Source: Enterococcus mundtii (GTDB lineage: Bacteria > Bacillota > Bacilli > Lactobacillales > Enterococcaceae). Taken from it: a stretch of DNA of 64,000 nucleotides. Shown piece after piece: positions 26,077-34,957 of this stretch. Every line of letters begins with the position of its first letter. Position 1 is the first letter of the stretch. The DNA lies in NCBI RefSeq assembly GCF_002947535.1, contig NZ_PUAP01000009.1, positions 1 to 64,000 on the forward strand, in the 5' to 3' direction. The position numbers and the translations under genes were made by a program. The notes beneath the pieces were generated by a model, which did not search any database, had not been told where the DNA came from, and worked only from the letters and a program-made list of their open reading frames with translations.

Positions 26077-27141
26077 ATGGAATTGGAAAAGTTTCAAGAC
26101 AATTTAAAACAGTTAGGTAAAAGAGTCATTGAGCTAAAAGATAGTATTGGTACAGAGGAGGCAACCAAAACATCTTTGATCATGCCATTTTTTGCAACTT
26201 TGGGCTATGACTTATTCAACCCCACAGAATTTGTACCAGAATTTACAGCAGATGTCGGAATAAAAAAAGGAGAGAAAGTAGACTATGCCATTGTCTTAGA
26301 TGGAAAACCAACTATATTGATCGAAGCAAAATCAATCAATCAACAGCTAACAAAACATGATTCTCAATTGTTTAGATATTTTGGAACGACCACATCTAAG
26401 TTTGGAATCTTAACAAACGGTGAAGAATATAAGTTTTTTACTGATTTAGATGAGCCAAATAAAATGGATCTAACACCTTTTTTAACCATTAATATCACAA
26501 GATTAAAAGACAATCAGATACCTGAATTAGCGAAATTCCATAAAGAGAATTTTGACGTTGATAAAATCACAAGCTCTGCGGCAGAATTAAAGTATCTGAG
26601 TTCATTGAAATCTTATCTTACTTCTGAATTAAACGAGCCTTCTGATGATTTCGTTAAGTATTTATTAGGTGAAATCTATGAGGGGATGAAAACAAAACAG
26701 ACAATAGAGAAATTCAAACCTATCATAAAAAAAGGGATGAATCAGTTTATTGCTGAGAAAGTAAATGATAAGTTAAGTGCAGCATTAAAAACTTCAGTTA
26801 TCACAGATGAAAATGAAGCTAAATCTCCATCAGACACAACAGATGAAAGTGACAGCGAAATTATTACTACACCAGAAGAGTTAGAAGCCTATACTATTTG
26901 TAAAGTCGTGCTAAAAGACACTATTCCATTGAATCGTCTATTTTATAGAGACAATAGAAGCTATTTTAATATTTTACTAGATGACAATATTAGAAAGTGG
27001 ATTTTAAGAGTACGCTTTAATTCAAATGGAATGAAAATCGAATTAAACGATGAAGACAAAACGGTTTATGAATTATCTAATCCAATGGATATTTACAATT
27101 TATCAAAAGAAATCATTCAAGTAGTTTCCAAGTTTCTATAA
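26077..27141 (+). CDS. HsdR-N-type solitary nuclease-like protein
   Basis: A 354-residue protein. Its N-terminal third matches the type I restriction R-subunit N-terminal (HSDR_N_2) nuclease fold: LIMPFFATLGYDLFNPTEFVPEF, then D69 in KVDYAIV and E83/K85 in ILIEAKSI, the PD-(D/E)xK triad positions. There is no helicase domain and no hsdM/hsdS gene nearby. Residues about 245-270 are an acidic Ser/Thr linker to a C-terminal domain of unknown fold. Such stand-alone proteins occur in phages and mobile elements. CAGGAGG ribosome site. Possible roles: phage exclusion or DNA processing; not proven. Confidence 0.8.
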   Translation: MELEKFQDNLKQLGKRVIELKDSIGTEEATKTSLIMPFFATLGYDLFNPTEFVPEFTADVGIKKGEKVDYAIVLDGKPTILIEAKSINQQLTKHDSQLFRYFGTTTSKFGILTNGEEYKFFTDLDEPNKMDLTPFLTINITRLKDNQIPELAKFHKENFDVDKITSSAAELKYLSSLKSYLTSELNEPSDDFVKYLLGEIYEGMKTKQTIEKFKPIIKKGMNQFIAEKVNDKLSAALKTSVITDENEAKSPSDTTDESDSEIITTPEELEAYTICKVVLKDTIPLNRLFYRDNRSYFNILLDDNIRKWILRVRFNSNGMKIELNDEDKTVYELSNPMDIYNLSKEIIQVVSKFL

Positions 27142-27298
27142 TCAGCATCATTAAGAAAGCGTTATCATGTCTGTGTTTATGTATTTTGTTAATTATTCAT
27201 AGCCATTAATAATTTAAATAACTTTCAAAAAATAAAAATTTTCATCTTATACTCGAATATCTAGTATCATCTGAAGTAACCTCTTAGCATAAAAGTAG

Positions 27299-27338
27299 GA
27301 GTCCACGAAACTATGTCTAATTTTCGTGGGCCTTTTTA
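27299..27338 (+). terminator. Terminator after the HsdR-N-like gene
   Basis: AGTCCACGAAA / TTTTCGTGGGCC stem followed by T5; about 160 bases past the stop. Confidence 0.75.
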
Positions 27339-27376
27339 ATTTTCGCAAAATTAAGCAATTTTTCACGACCTCTTTT

Positions 27377-27832
27377 CTAGCACGCCTCATATATTAAATT
27401 CTTTTCTAGCACCCGCATCAATCGCCCAAACCGATCATTTTCCTTTGTTATTTCCTGATATCCCCACTTTTCATATAGCCCTTCATGTTGTGTTGTTATA
27501 TAAACTTTACTAAAACCTATTTCCCCTAATTTATGTTCGCCTATTTCCACTAGCTTCTGGCTAATATGATTTCCTCGATATGCTGGTGCGACAAAAACAG
27601 TGGCAATATTAGGGGTATATTCATTTGTGTCGATAATATCTTTTTTTACAAGAGTACAAAATCCCACTACTTTGTCGCTTTCTTTTGCGATAATCACTGA
27701 TTCCCAATCTGTAAATTCTTCATTCTTCATTTTTTCCGCTGTATACTTTGCTGCTTTCCAATCAAATTGACTAATCTCGTTAGCTACTTTTAGCCAGTCG
27801 GAATGTCTATTTGTTAAACTCAAGTAGTCCAT
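27377..27832 (-). CDS. GNAT-family N-acetyltransferase
   Basis: A 151-residue acetyl-CoA-dependent transferase. The core strand VVGFCTLVKKD, acetyl-CoA loop APAYRGNHISQKLVEIGE (Q/RxxGxG/A-like, here RGNHIS) and the C-terminal YEKWGYQEI are GNAT marks. Substrate unknown. ATG at 27832 has AGAGGAA upstream; a 14-codon extension lacks one. Lies between phage-like genes and csp, opposite in direction to the XRE operon. Confidence 0.88.
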   Translation of the reverse strand: MDYLSLTNRHSDWLKVANEISQFDWKAAKYTAEKMKNEEFTDWESVIIAKESDKVVGFCTLVKKDIIDTNEYTPNIATVFVAPAYRGNHISQKLVEIGEHKLGEIGFSKVYITTQHEGLYEKWGYQEITKENDRFGRLMRVLEKNLIYEAC

Positions 27833-27861
27833 ATAGTTTTCCTCTATTCTATTTTCTAATA

Positions 27862-27891
27862 ACAAAAAAACCATCTCACAAGGAGATGGTT
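27862..27891 (-). terminator. Terminator after the cold-shock gene
   Basis: AACCATCTC (27869-27877)/GAGATGGTT (27883-27891) with a T7 run on the minus strand. Confidence 0.88.
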
Positions 27892-27908
27892 CAAATTCGT
27901 AGATTGAA

Positions 27909-28106
27909 TTATTTATTGATATTTACTGCTTGTGGTCCACGTTGACCATCTTCAATATCAAATGTAACTGCTTGACCTTCATCTAAAGTCTTAAAGCCTT
28001 CACCTTGGATAGCTGAAAAATGTGCAAATACATCTTGTCCATCTTCACCAGTGATAAATCCAAAACCTTTGTCTGAGTTAAACCATTTTACTGTACCGTT
28101 ATTCAT
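27909..28106 (-). CDS. Cold-shock protein (CspA family)
   Basis: A 65-residue RNA/DNA-binding OB-fold protein with RNP1 KGFGFITG and RNP2 VFAHFSAI, and a KWFNSDKG start: a standard Csp RNA chaperone. AGGAGG precedes the ATG. About 100 or more untranslated bases lie upstream before any promoter-like sequence, consistent with the long leader usual for csp genes. Csp genes are also often carried by phages, so it could belong to the accessory block. Confidence 0.97.
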   Translation of the reverse strand: MNNGTVKWFNSDKGFGFITGEDGQDVFAHFSAIQGEGFKTLDEGQAVTFDIEDGQRGPQAVNINK

Positions 28107-28534
28107 ATATATTTCCTCCTATTACGTATATCATACGTGTTTTGTTGCAATTAATATTACTTGGTAAAAGGAGTTTTTATAGTGTGAATATATCGCTCAG
28201 ATTACGTTTCAAATTAGATTACTTATATAATATAGCATGTATTACCTAAGAACACAAATATTAACACTTACTAACTGTAATTAGTGCTTATAATACCTGT
28301 CTCAAGTCGAAAAATTAAATGTAAGTTATTATTACTATGCTTATATCTGATTATGAATATTTTTTTCTGTGAATAATATCCTTAGTAAATCAAACTTTTT
28401 TTATACCGATAACTATAACAACCCAATTCAAGATTATTAAGTTCATAACGCTAGTTTGGATGTCTAATCTTTTTACAATATACATATATGAGGTGTACGA
28501 TAAATAAACAAATAATCTATATGGAGAAAATACA
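28107..28534. other. Intergenic, about 430 bases
   Basis: AT-rich; holds the csp leader and promoter on the minus strand and the lipoprotein promoter on the plus strand. An 87-codon minus-strand frame overlapping the lipoprotein start has no ribosome site and is rejected. Confidence 0.45.
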
Positions 28535-29029
28535 ATGAAAAAAATTATTTTTATTGGTATGCTAAATAGTCTTTTTTTACTTGCTGCTTGTGAGACAACT
28601 ACTTCAAAAAGTACAGAGTCAGATACACAATCTAAAAGTTCAATGAGTAGCACTGAAATAACTACAACATATAAAGAGATTTCGTCGGAAAAAAATTTAT
28701 CAACTTTTCAAAGTTCACAAATTCAAGAGGCTACAAATTCTACTCCAACATCTGAGATAACAACGGAATCAACGGATGCTTCTTCGCCCCTTGTAGGTAA
28801 TGCAATAACCTCTCAGGAACAAGCAATGCAAGTGCTTATCAGAAATTCTTCTGAATTACAAAATGAAGATATTGTGGTTACTTTCTATAAAATGGTTGAA
28901 TCAGATTATTTATTCAATGCACAAAGTAAATCAATTCTTAAACAAGGGGGCTCAGGAACTGTAGGTTTTTATCGAGTTTCTAAACAAGGAATGATCACAA
29001 TAACTGATGCATTTGGAAACGCAGTTTAA
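28535..29029 (+). CDS. Small lipoprotein in the phage lysogeny position
   Basis: A 164-residue lipoprotein: signal peptide with lipobox LLAAC (Cys19 region), then a long Ser/Thr-rich tether (about 22-85) and a compact C-terminal domain of about 70 residues. TGGAGAA ribosome site. It sits between the repressor-side genes and an integrase remnant, the place where temperate phages of Gram-positives often keep superinfection-exclusion lipoproteins (such as Ltp of TP-J34). The domain itself is not recognised; the exclusion role is inference. Confidence 0.75.
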   Translation: MKKIIFIGMLNSLFLLAACETTTSKSTESDTQSKSSMSSTEITTTYKEISSEKNLSTFQSSQIQEATNSTPTSEITTESTDASSPLVGNAITSQEQAMQVLIRNSSELQNEDIVVTFYKMVESDYLFNAQSKSILKQGGSGTVGFYRVSKQGMITITDAFGNAV

Positions 29030-29114
29030 TAATTTAACAAAAAAATCAAGGAGACTTCTTTTGTCAATAAATCTTGATAAAACTACACTACCTCCATAAA
29101 TACATTTCTTCACT

Positions 29115-29217
29115 CCAAATTTACTAGGTCATAAAGAAGTATCTACCCACCCAGATGTATGCTCACGTCTCTCCTCTTGTCAAAGAACGTGCTGTAAGTA
29201 AATTGGATGTTTTTTAA
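29115..29217 (+). pseudogene. C-terminal remnant of a tyrosine integrase (frameshifted)
   Basis: One frame reads NLLGHKEVST, the LGH box of tyrosine recombinases; after one extra C in the CCCACCC run (about 29146-29152) the next frame continues TQMYAHVSPLVKERAVSKLD and stops with TAA at 29215. TxxMYAHV contains the catalytic Tyr of the family. All sequence upstream of the LGH box is gone. This is a dead fragment of a phage or island integrase. Confidence 0.75.
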
Positions 29218-29264
29218 AAAATCAAGATAAAAAAAGCAACTGGTCAAGTGGTCCAATTTACATC

Positions 29265-29298
29265 AAAAAAAGACAGCCAATAACTGGCTGTCTTTTTT
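29265..29298. terminator. Terminator between the integrase remnant and pgi
   Basis: AGACAGCCA (29271-29279)/TGGCTGTCT (29285-29293) flanked by A7 and T5. Confidence 0.85.
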
Positions 29299-29344
29299 CA
29301 TGTAGTACCATTTGTAGTACCACTAATTTAATGGTGCCTACATG
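29299..29344. repeat. Direct and inverted repeats, possible att/integrase-arm site
   Basis: TGTAGTACCA occurs at 29301-29310 and again at 29313-29322. The first copy also pairs with GGTGCCTACATG near 29333-29344 in an imperfect hairpin. Position just after the integrase remnant and 40 bases from the pgi stop suits an attachment-site remnant. Confidence 0.45.
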
Positions 29345-29385
29345 TTTTGTAGTTTAGTTACTAAGAATCTTCTCTAAACCCTATC

Positions 29386-30732
29386 CTAAAGTCGTTCGTT
29401 CAATTCTTTCGCAAGGTCTTCAAACCCTGGTTTGCCTAGTAAAGCAAACATGTTTTTCTTGTAAGCTTCTACTCCTGGTTGGTCAAATGGATTGATGCCA
29501 TTCAAGTAACCTGAAATGCCGACAGCAATTTCGAAGAAGTACATTGTGTAACCTAATGTGTAAGCATCCATTGTAGGGATTTTAACTAATAGGTTTGGTA
29601 CATCGCCGTCTGTGTGAGCTAATAATGTACCTTCAAAAGCTTTTGTATTTACAAAGTCGATTTCTTTTCCTTGTAAATAACCAAGTCCGTCCAAGTCTTC
29701 TGCTTGTTCTGGAATTGTGATCGATTTACGTGGTTTTTCAACTTTTACAATTGTTTCAAAGATATTGCGACGTCCTTCTTGGATGTATTGTCCAAGTGAG
29801 TGCAAGTCTGTTGAGAAGTTTGCACTTGAAGGGTAGATTCCTTTTTGGTCTTTACCTTCTGATTCGCCGAATAATTGTTTCCACCACTCAGAGAAGTATT
29901 GCATTCCTGGTTCGTAGTTGATCAACAATTCAGTAACTTTGCCTTTACGGTAAAGAATGTTGCGCATTGCTGCATATTGGTAAGCTTCGTTTTCTTCAAG
30001 TTTGTCGCTTGAGTAAGCTTTGCTTGCATCGGCAGCTCCTTGCATCAAGGCATCGATGTCTGCACCGCTTGCGGCGATCGGTAATAAACCAACTGCTGTC
30101 AATACAGAGAAGCGTCCACCGACGTCATCAGGAATCACAAATGTTTCCCATCCTTCTGCGTCTGCTTCTACTTTAACAGCCCCTTTGGCTTTGTCTGTTG
30201 TAGCGTAGATGCGTTTGTTTGCTTCTTCTTGACCATATTTTTTAACAAGTAATTCTTTGAATACACGGAATGCAATGGCTGGCTCAGTCGTTGTTCCTGA
30301 TTTAGAAATGACATTTACTGAGAAGTCACGGTCGCCGATCACTTCGATCAAGTCAGCAAGATAAGTTGAGCTGATTGAGTTTCCAGCGAAGAAAATTTGT
30401 GGTGTTTGGCGTTTGTCGCTTCCCAACAAGTTGTAGAAAGTATGTTGTAAGAAATCGATTGCTGCACGAGCACCTAAATAAGATCCACCGATACCAATGA
30501 CCACAAGGACTTCAGAATCAGATTGGATTTTCTTAGCAGCAGCTTTGATACGAGCAAATTCTTCTTTATCGTAGTTCGTAGGTAGGTCGATCCATCCTCG
30601 GAAATCACTGCCTGCGCCAGTTCCTTCTCGTAATAATTTGTCTGCAGTAGTAACTTGACTCTGCATATAGCCTAACTCATGTTCATTGACAAATGGTGCA
30701 ACTTTTGAATAGTCAAAATGAATGTGTGCCAT
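29386..30732 (-). CDS. pgi: Glucose-6-phosphate isomerase
   Basis: A 448-residue glycolytic enzyme interconverting glucose-6-phosphate and fructose-6-phosphate. Signatures: [29 protein letters not shown] (active-site SKSGTT) and the C-terminal [15 protein letters not shown]. Length is that of the short bacterial form. AAGGAGG ribosome site. The 3' end borders the accessory block, so its downstream flank may be an integration site. Confidence 0.98.
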   Translation of the reverse strand: MAHIHFDYSKVAPFVNEHELGYMQSQVTTADKLLREGTGAGSDFRGWIDLPTNYDKEEFARIKAAAKKIQSDSEVLVVIGIGGSYLGARAAIDFLQHTFYNLLGSDKRQTPQIFFAGNSISSTYLADLIEVIGDRDFSVNVISKSGTTTEPAIAFRVFKELLVKKYGQEEANKRIYATTDKAKGAVKVEADAEGWETFVIPDDVGGRFSVLTAVGLLPIAASGADIDALMQGAADASKAYSSDKLEENEAYQYAAMRNILYRKGKVTELLINYEPGMQYFSEWWKQLFGESEGKDQKGIYPSSANFSTDLHSLGQYIQEGRRNIFETIVKVEKPRKSITIPEQAEDLDGLGYLQGKEIDFVNTKAFEGTLLAHTDGDVPNLLVKIPTMDAYTLGYTMYFFEIAVGISGYLNGINPFDQPGVEAYKKNMFALLGKPGFEDLAKELNERL

Positions 30733-30843
30733 TTTTGTTCCTCCTTAAAAGTTTCAATCTACAGATATACTTTACGTTTTTTTTTATTATTTTTCAAGCA
30801 AATATGCGAGAAGCTTCTAATATTTGCAAGAAACTTCCATTTT

Positions 30844-32193
30844 TTAGACTAAACCTTGCATAGCCATTACTTTTGCGACTTTTTCAAAACCTGCCACATT
30901 GGCACCAAGTAAAAGATTTTTTTCGTTGCCAAATTCTTTAGCAGTTTGACGACACGTTTGATAGATCGTCGCCATGATCTCGTCGAGTTGCGCATCGACT
31001 TGGCTACTTTCCCATACTAATCGTTGTGAATTTTGGCTCATTTCTAGCGCAGATACAGCTACACCACCAGCATTGGCAGCTTTTCCTGGACAATACCAGA
31101 TGTCTGCTTTTTCAAAGACTGAAACGGCATCTAACGTGGATGGCATGTTCGCACCTTCTGCGACGATCTTAACGCCATTTTCCACAAGGATCTCTGCCAA
31201 CTGTCCGTTTATTTCATTTTGTGTCGCACAAGGTAAAGCAATATCAGCAGCTTGTTTCAATGTCCAAACCGATTCATTTGCGTGGTATTCAGCCGACGAG
31301 CGTTCTTTGACGTATTCTGTTAAGCGGGCTCTTTTGACTTCTTTCAATTCTTTTAATAGATTAAGATCAATACCATCTGGGTCATAGATATAACCACCGG
31401 AATCAGAACAAGTAACGACTTTCCCGCCTAGTTCATGGACTTTTTCGATTGCATAGATTGCCACATTCCCACTACCTGAGACCATCACTGTTTTGCCGTC
31501 AAATGAATCTTGTTCTTCGTTCAATAGATGTTTGACATAATAAACTAAGCCATAACCTGTTGCTTCTGTTCGGATCTTACTTCCCCAGAAATCTAATGGT
31601 TTACCTGTCAAAACGCCTGCGTCATATTGTTTCAATCGTTTATAGGCACCATACATATAGCCGATCTCACGAGCACCTACACCGATGTCGCCTGCCGGTA
31701 CGTCAATTGAAGGTCCGATATGTTTTGCCAGTTCCAACATGAAACTTTGACAAAAGCGCATGATTTCATTATCCGATTTTCCTTTTGGATCAAAATCACT
31801 TCCGCCTTTACCGCCACCGATTGGTAGGCCTGTCAGACTGTTCTTGAAAATCTGTTCAAATGCTAAGAATTTTAAAATACTCAAATTGACACTTGGATGA
31901 AAACGTAAGCCACCTTTATATGGTCCGATGGCTGAATTGTATTGGATTCGGTACCCACGATTCACTTGCCAATTTCCTTGATCATCTTGCCATGGAACAC
32001 GGAATTGGATCACTCGTTCTGGTTCAACTAAAATCCCTAGAATATTTTTTTCAATGTATTCTGGATTTTTTTCTAAAAATTGGATGACCGTAGGCATAAA
32101 TTCATCGACCGCTTGCAGAAACTCGATTTGGCCGTCATCTTTTTGGTGAAGTTTTTCTTGTATCGCTTGTACGTATTCTTTTGCATTTGACAT
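30844..32193 (-). CDS. gdhA: NADP-specific glutamate dehydrogenase
   Basis: A 449-residue enzyme making glutamate from 2-oxoglutarate and ammonium. It has the catalytic-lysine motif LPIGGGKGGSDFDPKGKSD, DVPAGDIGVG and the nucleotide-binding SGSGNVA. Length and the N-terminal segment match the hexameric NADP-dependent form. AAGGAG ribosome site. Monocistronic on the minus strand. Confidence 0.97.
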   Translation of the reverse strand: MSNAKEYVQAIQEKLHQKDDGQIEFLQAVDEFMPTVIQFLEKNPEYIEKNILGILVEPERVIQFRVPWQDDQGNWQVNRGYRIQYNSAIGPYKGGLRFHPSVNLSILKFLAFEQIFKNSLTGLPIGGGKGGSDFDPKGKSDNEIMRFCQSFMLELAKHIGPSIDVPAGDIGVGAREIGYMYGAYKRLKQYDAGVLTGKPLDFWGSKIRTEATGYGLVYYVKHLLNEEQDSFDGKTVMVSGSGNVAIYAIEKVHELGGKVVTCSDSGGYIYDPDGIDLNLLKELKEVKRARLTEYVKERSSAEYHANESVWTLKQAADIALPCATQNEINGQLAEILVENGVKIVAEGANMPSTLDAVSVFEKADIWYCPGKAANAGGVAVSALEMSQNSQRLVWESSQVDAQLDEIMATIYQTCRQTAKEFGNEKNLLLGANVAGFEKVAKVMAMQGLV

Positions 32194-32305
32194 AGGTTCA
32201 CGCTCCTTTATTCATCTGACTTTATTTTAGCTTATTTCAATCATAGGTCAAAACATTTTCTGCGAATCGTCTTCAAATATGCTACACTCTCTGTGAGGTG
32301 AGAAA

Positions 32306-33565
32306 ATGGAAAAAACTTATGACGTGATTGTTGTTGGCGCAGGAACAAGTGGCATGATGGCTGCAATCAGTGCGGCCGAGTATGGTGCCAATGTCTTGTT
32401 GATCGAAAAAAATAAAAAAGCAGGAAAAAAATTATTGATGACTGGTGGCGGTCGATGTAATGTCACAAATAATCGCCCTGTCGATGATTTGATTGCGCAT
32501 ATCCCAGGAAATGGTAAATTTTTATATAGTACGTTTTCTCAATACAACAATTTTGATATCATGGAATTCTTTGAATCACAAGGGGTTCACTTAAAAGAAG
32601 AAGATCATGGACGGATGTTTCCAGTGACAAATAAATCGAAAACGATCATTGAAGCACTGGTTCATCGTCTGAATGAATTGAACGTCACGATGTTTTTTGG
32701 TGAACGTGTAGAAAAATTGATCCATAAGGACAACCAAATCTATGGTGTCCGTACTGAATTTGATGAATTTAAAGCAAAGTGTGTCATCTTGACGACTGGT
32801 GGACGTACTTATCCTTCCACTGGAGCAACAGGTGATGGGTATAAGTTGGTAAAAAAAGTTGGTCATACGATCACACCACTTTATGCAACAGAGTCTCCTT
32901 TGATTTCTGAGGAGTCATTTATTGCGGATAAAGTGTTGCAGGGTCTTTCTTTACAGGATATCACGTTGCGTGTCTTGAACCAAAAAGGGAAAGTGATCAC
33001 GGAACATACGATGGACCTTCTGTTTACCCACTTTGGAATCTCTGGACCAGCAGCTTTAAGGTGTTCGAGTTTCATCAACAATGAGCTACAAAAAACGCAG
33101 GAACCTGTAACTGTTTCTTTAGATTGCTTTCCGACAAAGTCAGTAGAGGAACTGATACAAGAGTTAGTGGAGTTAAGTAAAGAATCGAAAAAGAATTTGA
33201 TCAATGCGTGGCGTGGCTTTCTACCTGAACGTCTACTCCAGTTTTATCTTGAACGGCTAGAAATGACGGAACTAACTGGCAGCCAAACATCTGAAAAACA
33301 AATCCAAGAATTTGCTGAATTATGTAAAAACTTTGAGCTATTGATCCATAAGACATTTCCTATCGAGAAATCTTTTGTTACTGGTGGTGGTGTTTCATTA
33401 AAAGAAGTTAATCCGAAAACCATGGAAAGCAAAGTATTGAACGGACTGTTTTTTGGTGGAGAGTTACTTGATGTAAATGGGTATACAGGTGGTTTTAATA
33501 TCACGGCGGCTTTTGCTACTGGACGTGTTTCAGGGATGCACGCAGCGATGCAAAGTCAGTGGTAA
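32306..33565 (+). CDS. FAD-dependent oxidoreductase, HI0933/YhiN family
   Basis: A 419-residue flavoprotein. Dinucleotide-binding VVGAGTSGMMAAISAAEYG at the N-terminus, KKLLMTGGGRCNVTN near 45-57, TTGGRTYPSTGATGDGY near 170-186 and the C-terminal GGELLDVNGYTGGFNITAAFATG are diagnostic of this family (BaiN/YhiN). The reaction is not firmly known. AGGTGAG ribosome site. Single gene; convergent neighbour separated by a long terminator hairpin. Confidence 0.93.
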   Translation: MEKTYDVIVVGAGTSGMMAAISAAEYGANVLLIEKNKKAGKKLLMTGGGRCNVTNNRPVDDLIAHIPGNGKFLYSTFSQYNNFDIMEFFESQGVHLKEEDHGRMFPVTNKSKTIIEALVHRLNELNVTMFFGERVEKLIHKDNQIYGVRTEFDEFKAKCVILTTGGRTYPSTGATGDGYKLVKKVGHTITPLYATESPLISEESFIADKVLQGLSLQDITLRVLNQKGKVITEHTMDLLFTHFGISGPAALRCSSFINNELQKTQEPVTVSLDCFPTKSVEELIQELVELSKESKKNLINAWRGFLPERLLQFYLERLEMTELTGSQTSEKQIQEFAELCKNFELLIHKTFPIEKSFVTGGGVSLKEVNPKTMESKVLNGLFFGGELLDVNGYTGGFNITAAFATGRVSGMHAAMQSQW

Positions 33566-33569
33566 GAAA

Positions 33570-33671
33570 AGAAAAAGCAAAACATTGCTTGAATGAAACA
33601 TCCATAAAGGGCAACGCATGTCCTTCGCCTTTTATGGATTGATCTTTCAGCATTTGTTTTGCTTTTTTTAT
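33570..33671. terminator. Large bidirectional terminator hairpin
   Basis: AAAAAGCAAAACA near 33572 pairs with TGTTTTGCTTTTT near 33655-33668, with a second inner stem (ATCCATAAA / TTTATGGAT). Placed between convergent genes. Confidence 0.75.
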
Positions 33672-33679
33672 GTGTGGTT

Positions 33680-34165
33680 TTAAATTTTGATATCGACAAA
33701 TGTTGCATTGGTCAACGCCGCGATGGCTTCTGGAGCAAGTTCCATTTGCAGTCCGCGTTTTCCAGCAGAAATTATGATCTGGTCATATTCTTTTGCCTGT
33801 TCTTCGATAAATGTAGGGAATAATTTTTTCATGCCAATTGGTGAACAGCCACCTCGAATATATCCGGTCGTTTTTTCCAAATCCTTCAAATGAAGCATTT
33901 CTACTTTTTTATTGCCGGAGACTTTTGCTAGTTTCTTTAAATCAAGTTCAGTGTTTCCAGGGATAACGGCAACGATCGGGCCTGTGTTATTCCCCACAGC
34001 TACTAATGTTTTAAAAATTCGTGATTCACTTCCTGGCAACTGAGCAGCAACGGATGAGGCACTGATATGCGCTTCATCCCAAGCATATTCATGTTCTGTA
34101 TAAGCAATCTTTTTTTGTTCTACCATACGTATGGCATTGGTTTTTACTTGTTTCTTTTTTGCCAA
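33680..34165 (-). CDS. YbaK/EbsC-type Cys-tRNA(Pro) deacylase
   Basis: A 161-residue editing enzyme that hydrolyses misacylated Cys-tRNA(Pro). Family marks: AKKKQVKTNAIRMVEQ at the N-terminus, VAVGNNTGPIVAVIPGNTELDLKKLAK (catalytic-lysine region follows) and GYIRGGCSPIGMKK. I set a TTG start at 34165 because GAAGGTG lies six bases upstream; the GTG at 34174 sits inside that site. Last gene in a likely run with aroD 20 bases upstream. Confidence 0.9.
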   Translation of the reverse strand: MAKKKQVKTNAIRMVEQKKIAYTEHEYAWDEAHISASSVAAQLPGSESRIFKTLVAVGNNTGPIVAVIPGNTELDLKKLAKVSGNKKVEMLHLKDLEKTTGYIRGGCSPIGMKKLFPTFIEEQAKEYDQIIISAGKRGLQMELAPEAIAALTNATFVDIKI

Positions 34166-34185
34166 AATCTTCACCTTCGTCTAGC

Positions 34186-34941
34186 TTAATTTTCATTGAG
34201 TAAACTAATGATTTGTTTTAATTCTTTGACTGGTAATTGTCCAGGTGCAGAGGCTCGTGTTGCATCTAACGCACCGAAAGTGATGGCTGAACCTGTCACG
34301 TTGCCTGCAAGTCGTGAGACCATGCCGAGTTCACCCATTGACATGGTGACTAGAGGCATCGAAACAAACGCATGCGCACGACGAGTCAATTCCATCATCC
34401 GTAAAACATCTCGTTCATTGTTTGGCATCACCGCAATTTTGCCGATACTTGCACCAAAATGTTCCATCATATTCAATCGATACAGCAAGACCGGATCTGC
34501 TGGTGTTTCTTTGAAGTCGTGACTACTGATGACCAGTGGGATCTGGCGGCGATGGATATCATGGAGTAAATCCTTTTCCATACTTTCGATTTTGAATAAC
34601 TCAACGTCTAGCATGTCAACTAATTCGGTGTCGATCAAAAATTTATATAGATCGTGATAGTCCTTGATCGAAATATCTTGCATGCCACCTTCTTCTAAAG
34701 TTCGAAAGGTCAAAAGCAAAGGAAGTCCTTCGAGCATTTCATAGATCAGTACCAAGGTTTCCTTTAATTGTTCTTTATTGAAGACATCATGGTAACAATC
34801 GAGACGCCATTCAGCTAAATCAGCACCGGCCTCCCTCGCTAGGATCGCTTCTCTCAGAAGTTCCTCGCGAGTTGTACCAGTCAAGGGCGCACAGACTTTT
34901 GGACGTCCAGTACCAAATCTTACTCCTTTTACTTGAAACAT
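34186..34941 (-). CDS. aroD: Type I 3-dehydroquinate dehydratase
   Basis: A 251-residue shikimate-pathway enzyme (3-dehydroquinate to 3-dehydroshikimate). The general-base His in VISSHDFKETP and the Schiff-base Lys in SIGKIAVMP are present, as is the N-terminal VCAPLTG and EWRLD substrate-binding segment. AGAGGGCG ribosome site. Other aro genes are not adjacent; it lies between the rRNA methyltransferase and YbaK genes, likely as one operon. Confidence 0.97.
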   Translation of the reverse strand: MFQVKGVRFGTGRPKVCAPLTGTTREELLREAILAREAGADLAEWRLDCYHDVFNKEQLKETLVLIYEMLEGLPLLLTFRTLEEGGMQDISIKDYHDLYKFLIDTELVDMLDVELFKIESMEKDLLHDIHRRQIPLVISSHDFKETPADPVLLYRLNMMEHFGASIGKIAVMPNNERDVLRMMELTRRAHAFVSMPLVTMSMGELGMVSRLAGNVTGSAITFGALDATRASAPGQLPVKELKQIISLLNEN

Positions 34942-34957
34942 TTACTTCACGCCCTCT

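Noticed and set aside
28390-28653. 87-codon minus-strand frame over the lipoprotein start
   Set aside because: Overlaps a gene with clear signal peptide and ribosome site; low-complexity hydrophobic content from AT-rich DNA.
23600-29350. Complete, active prophage
   Set aside because: No packaging, capsid, tail, replication or endolysin genes, and the integrase is a short frameshifted fragment.
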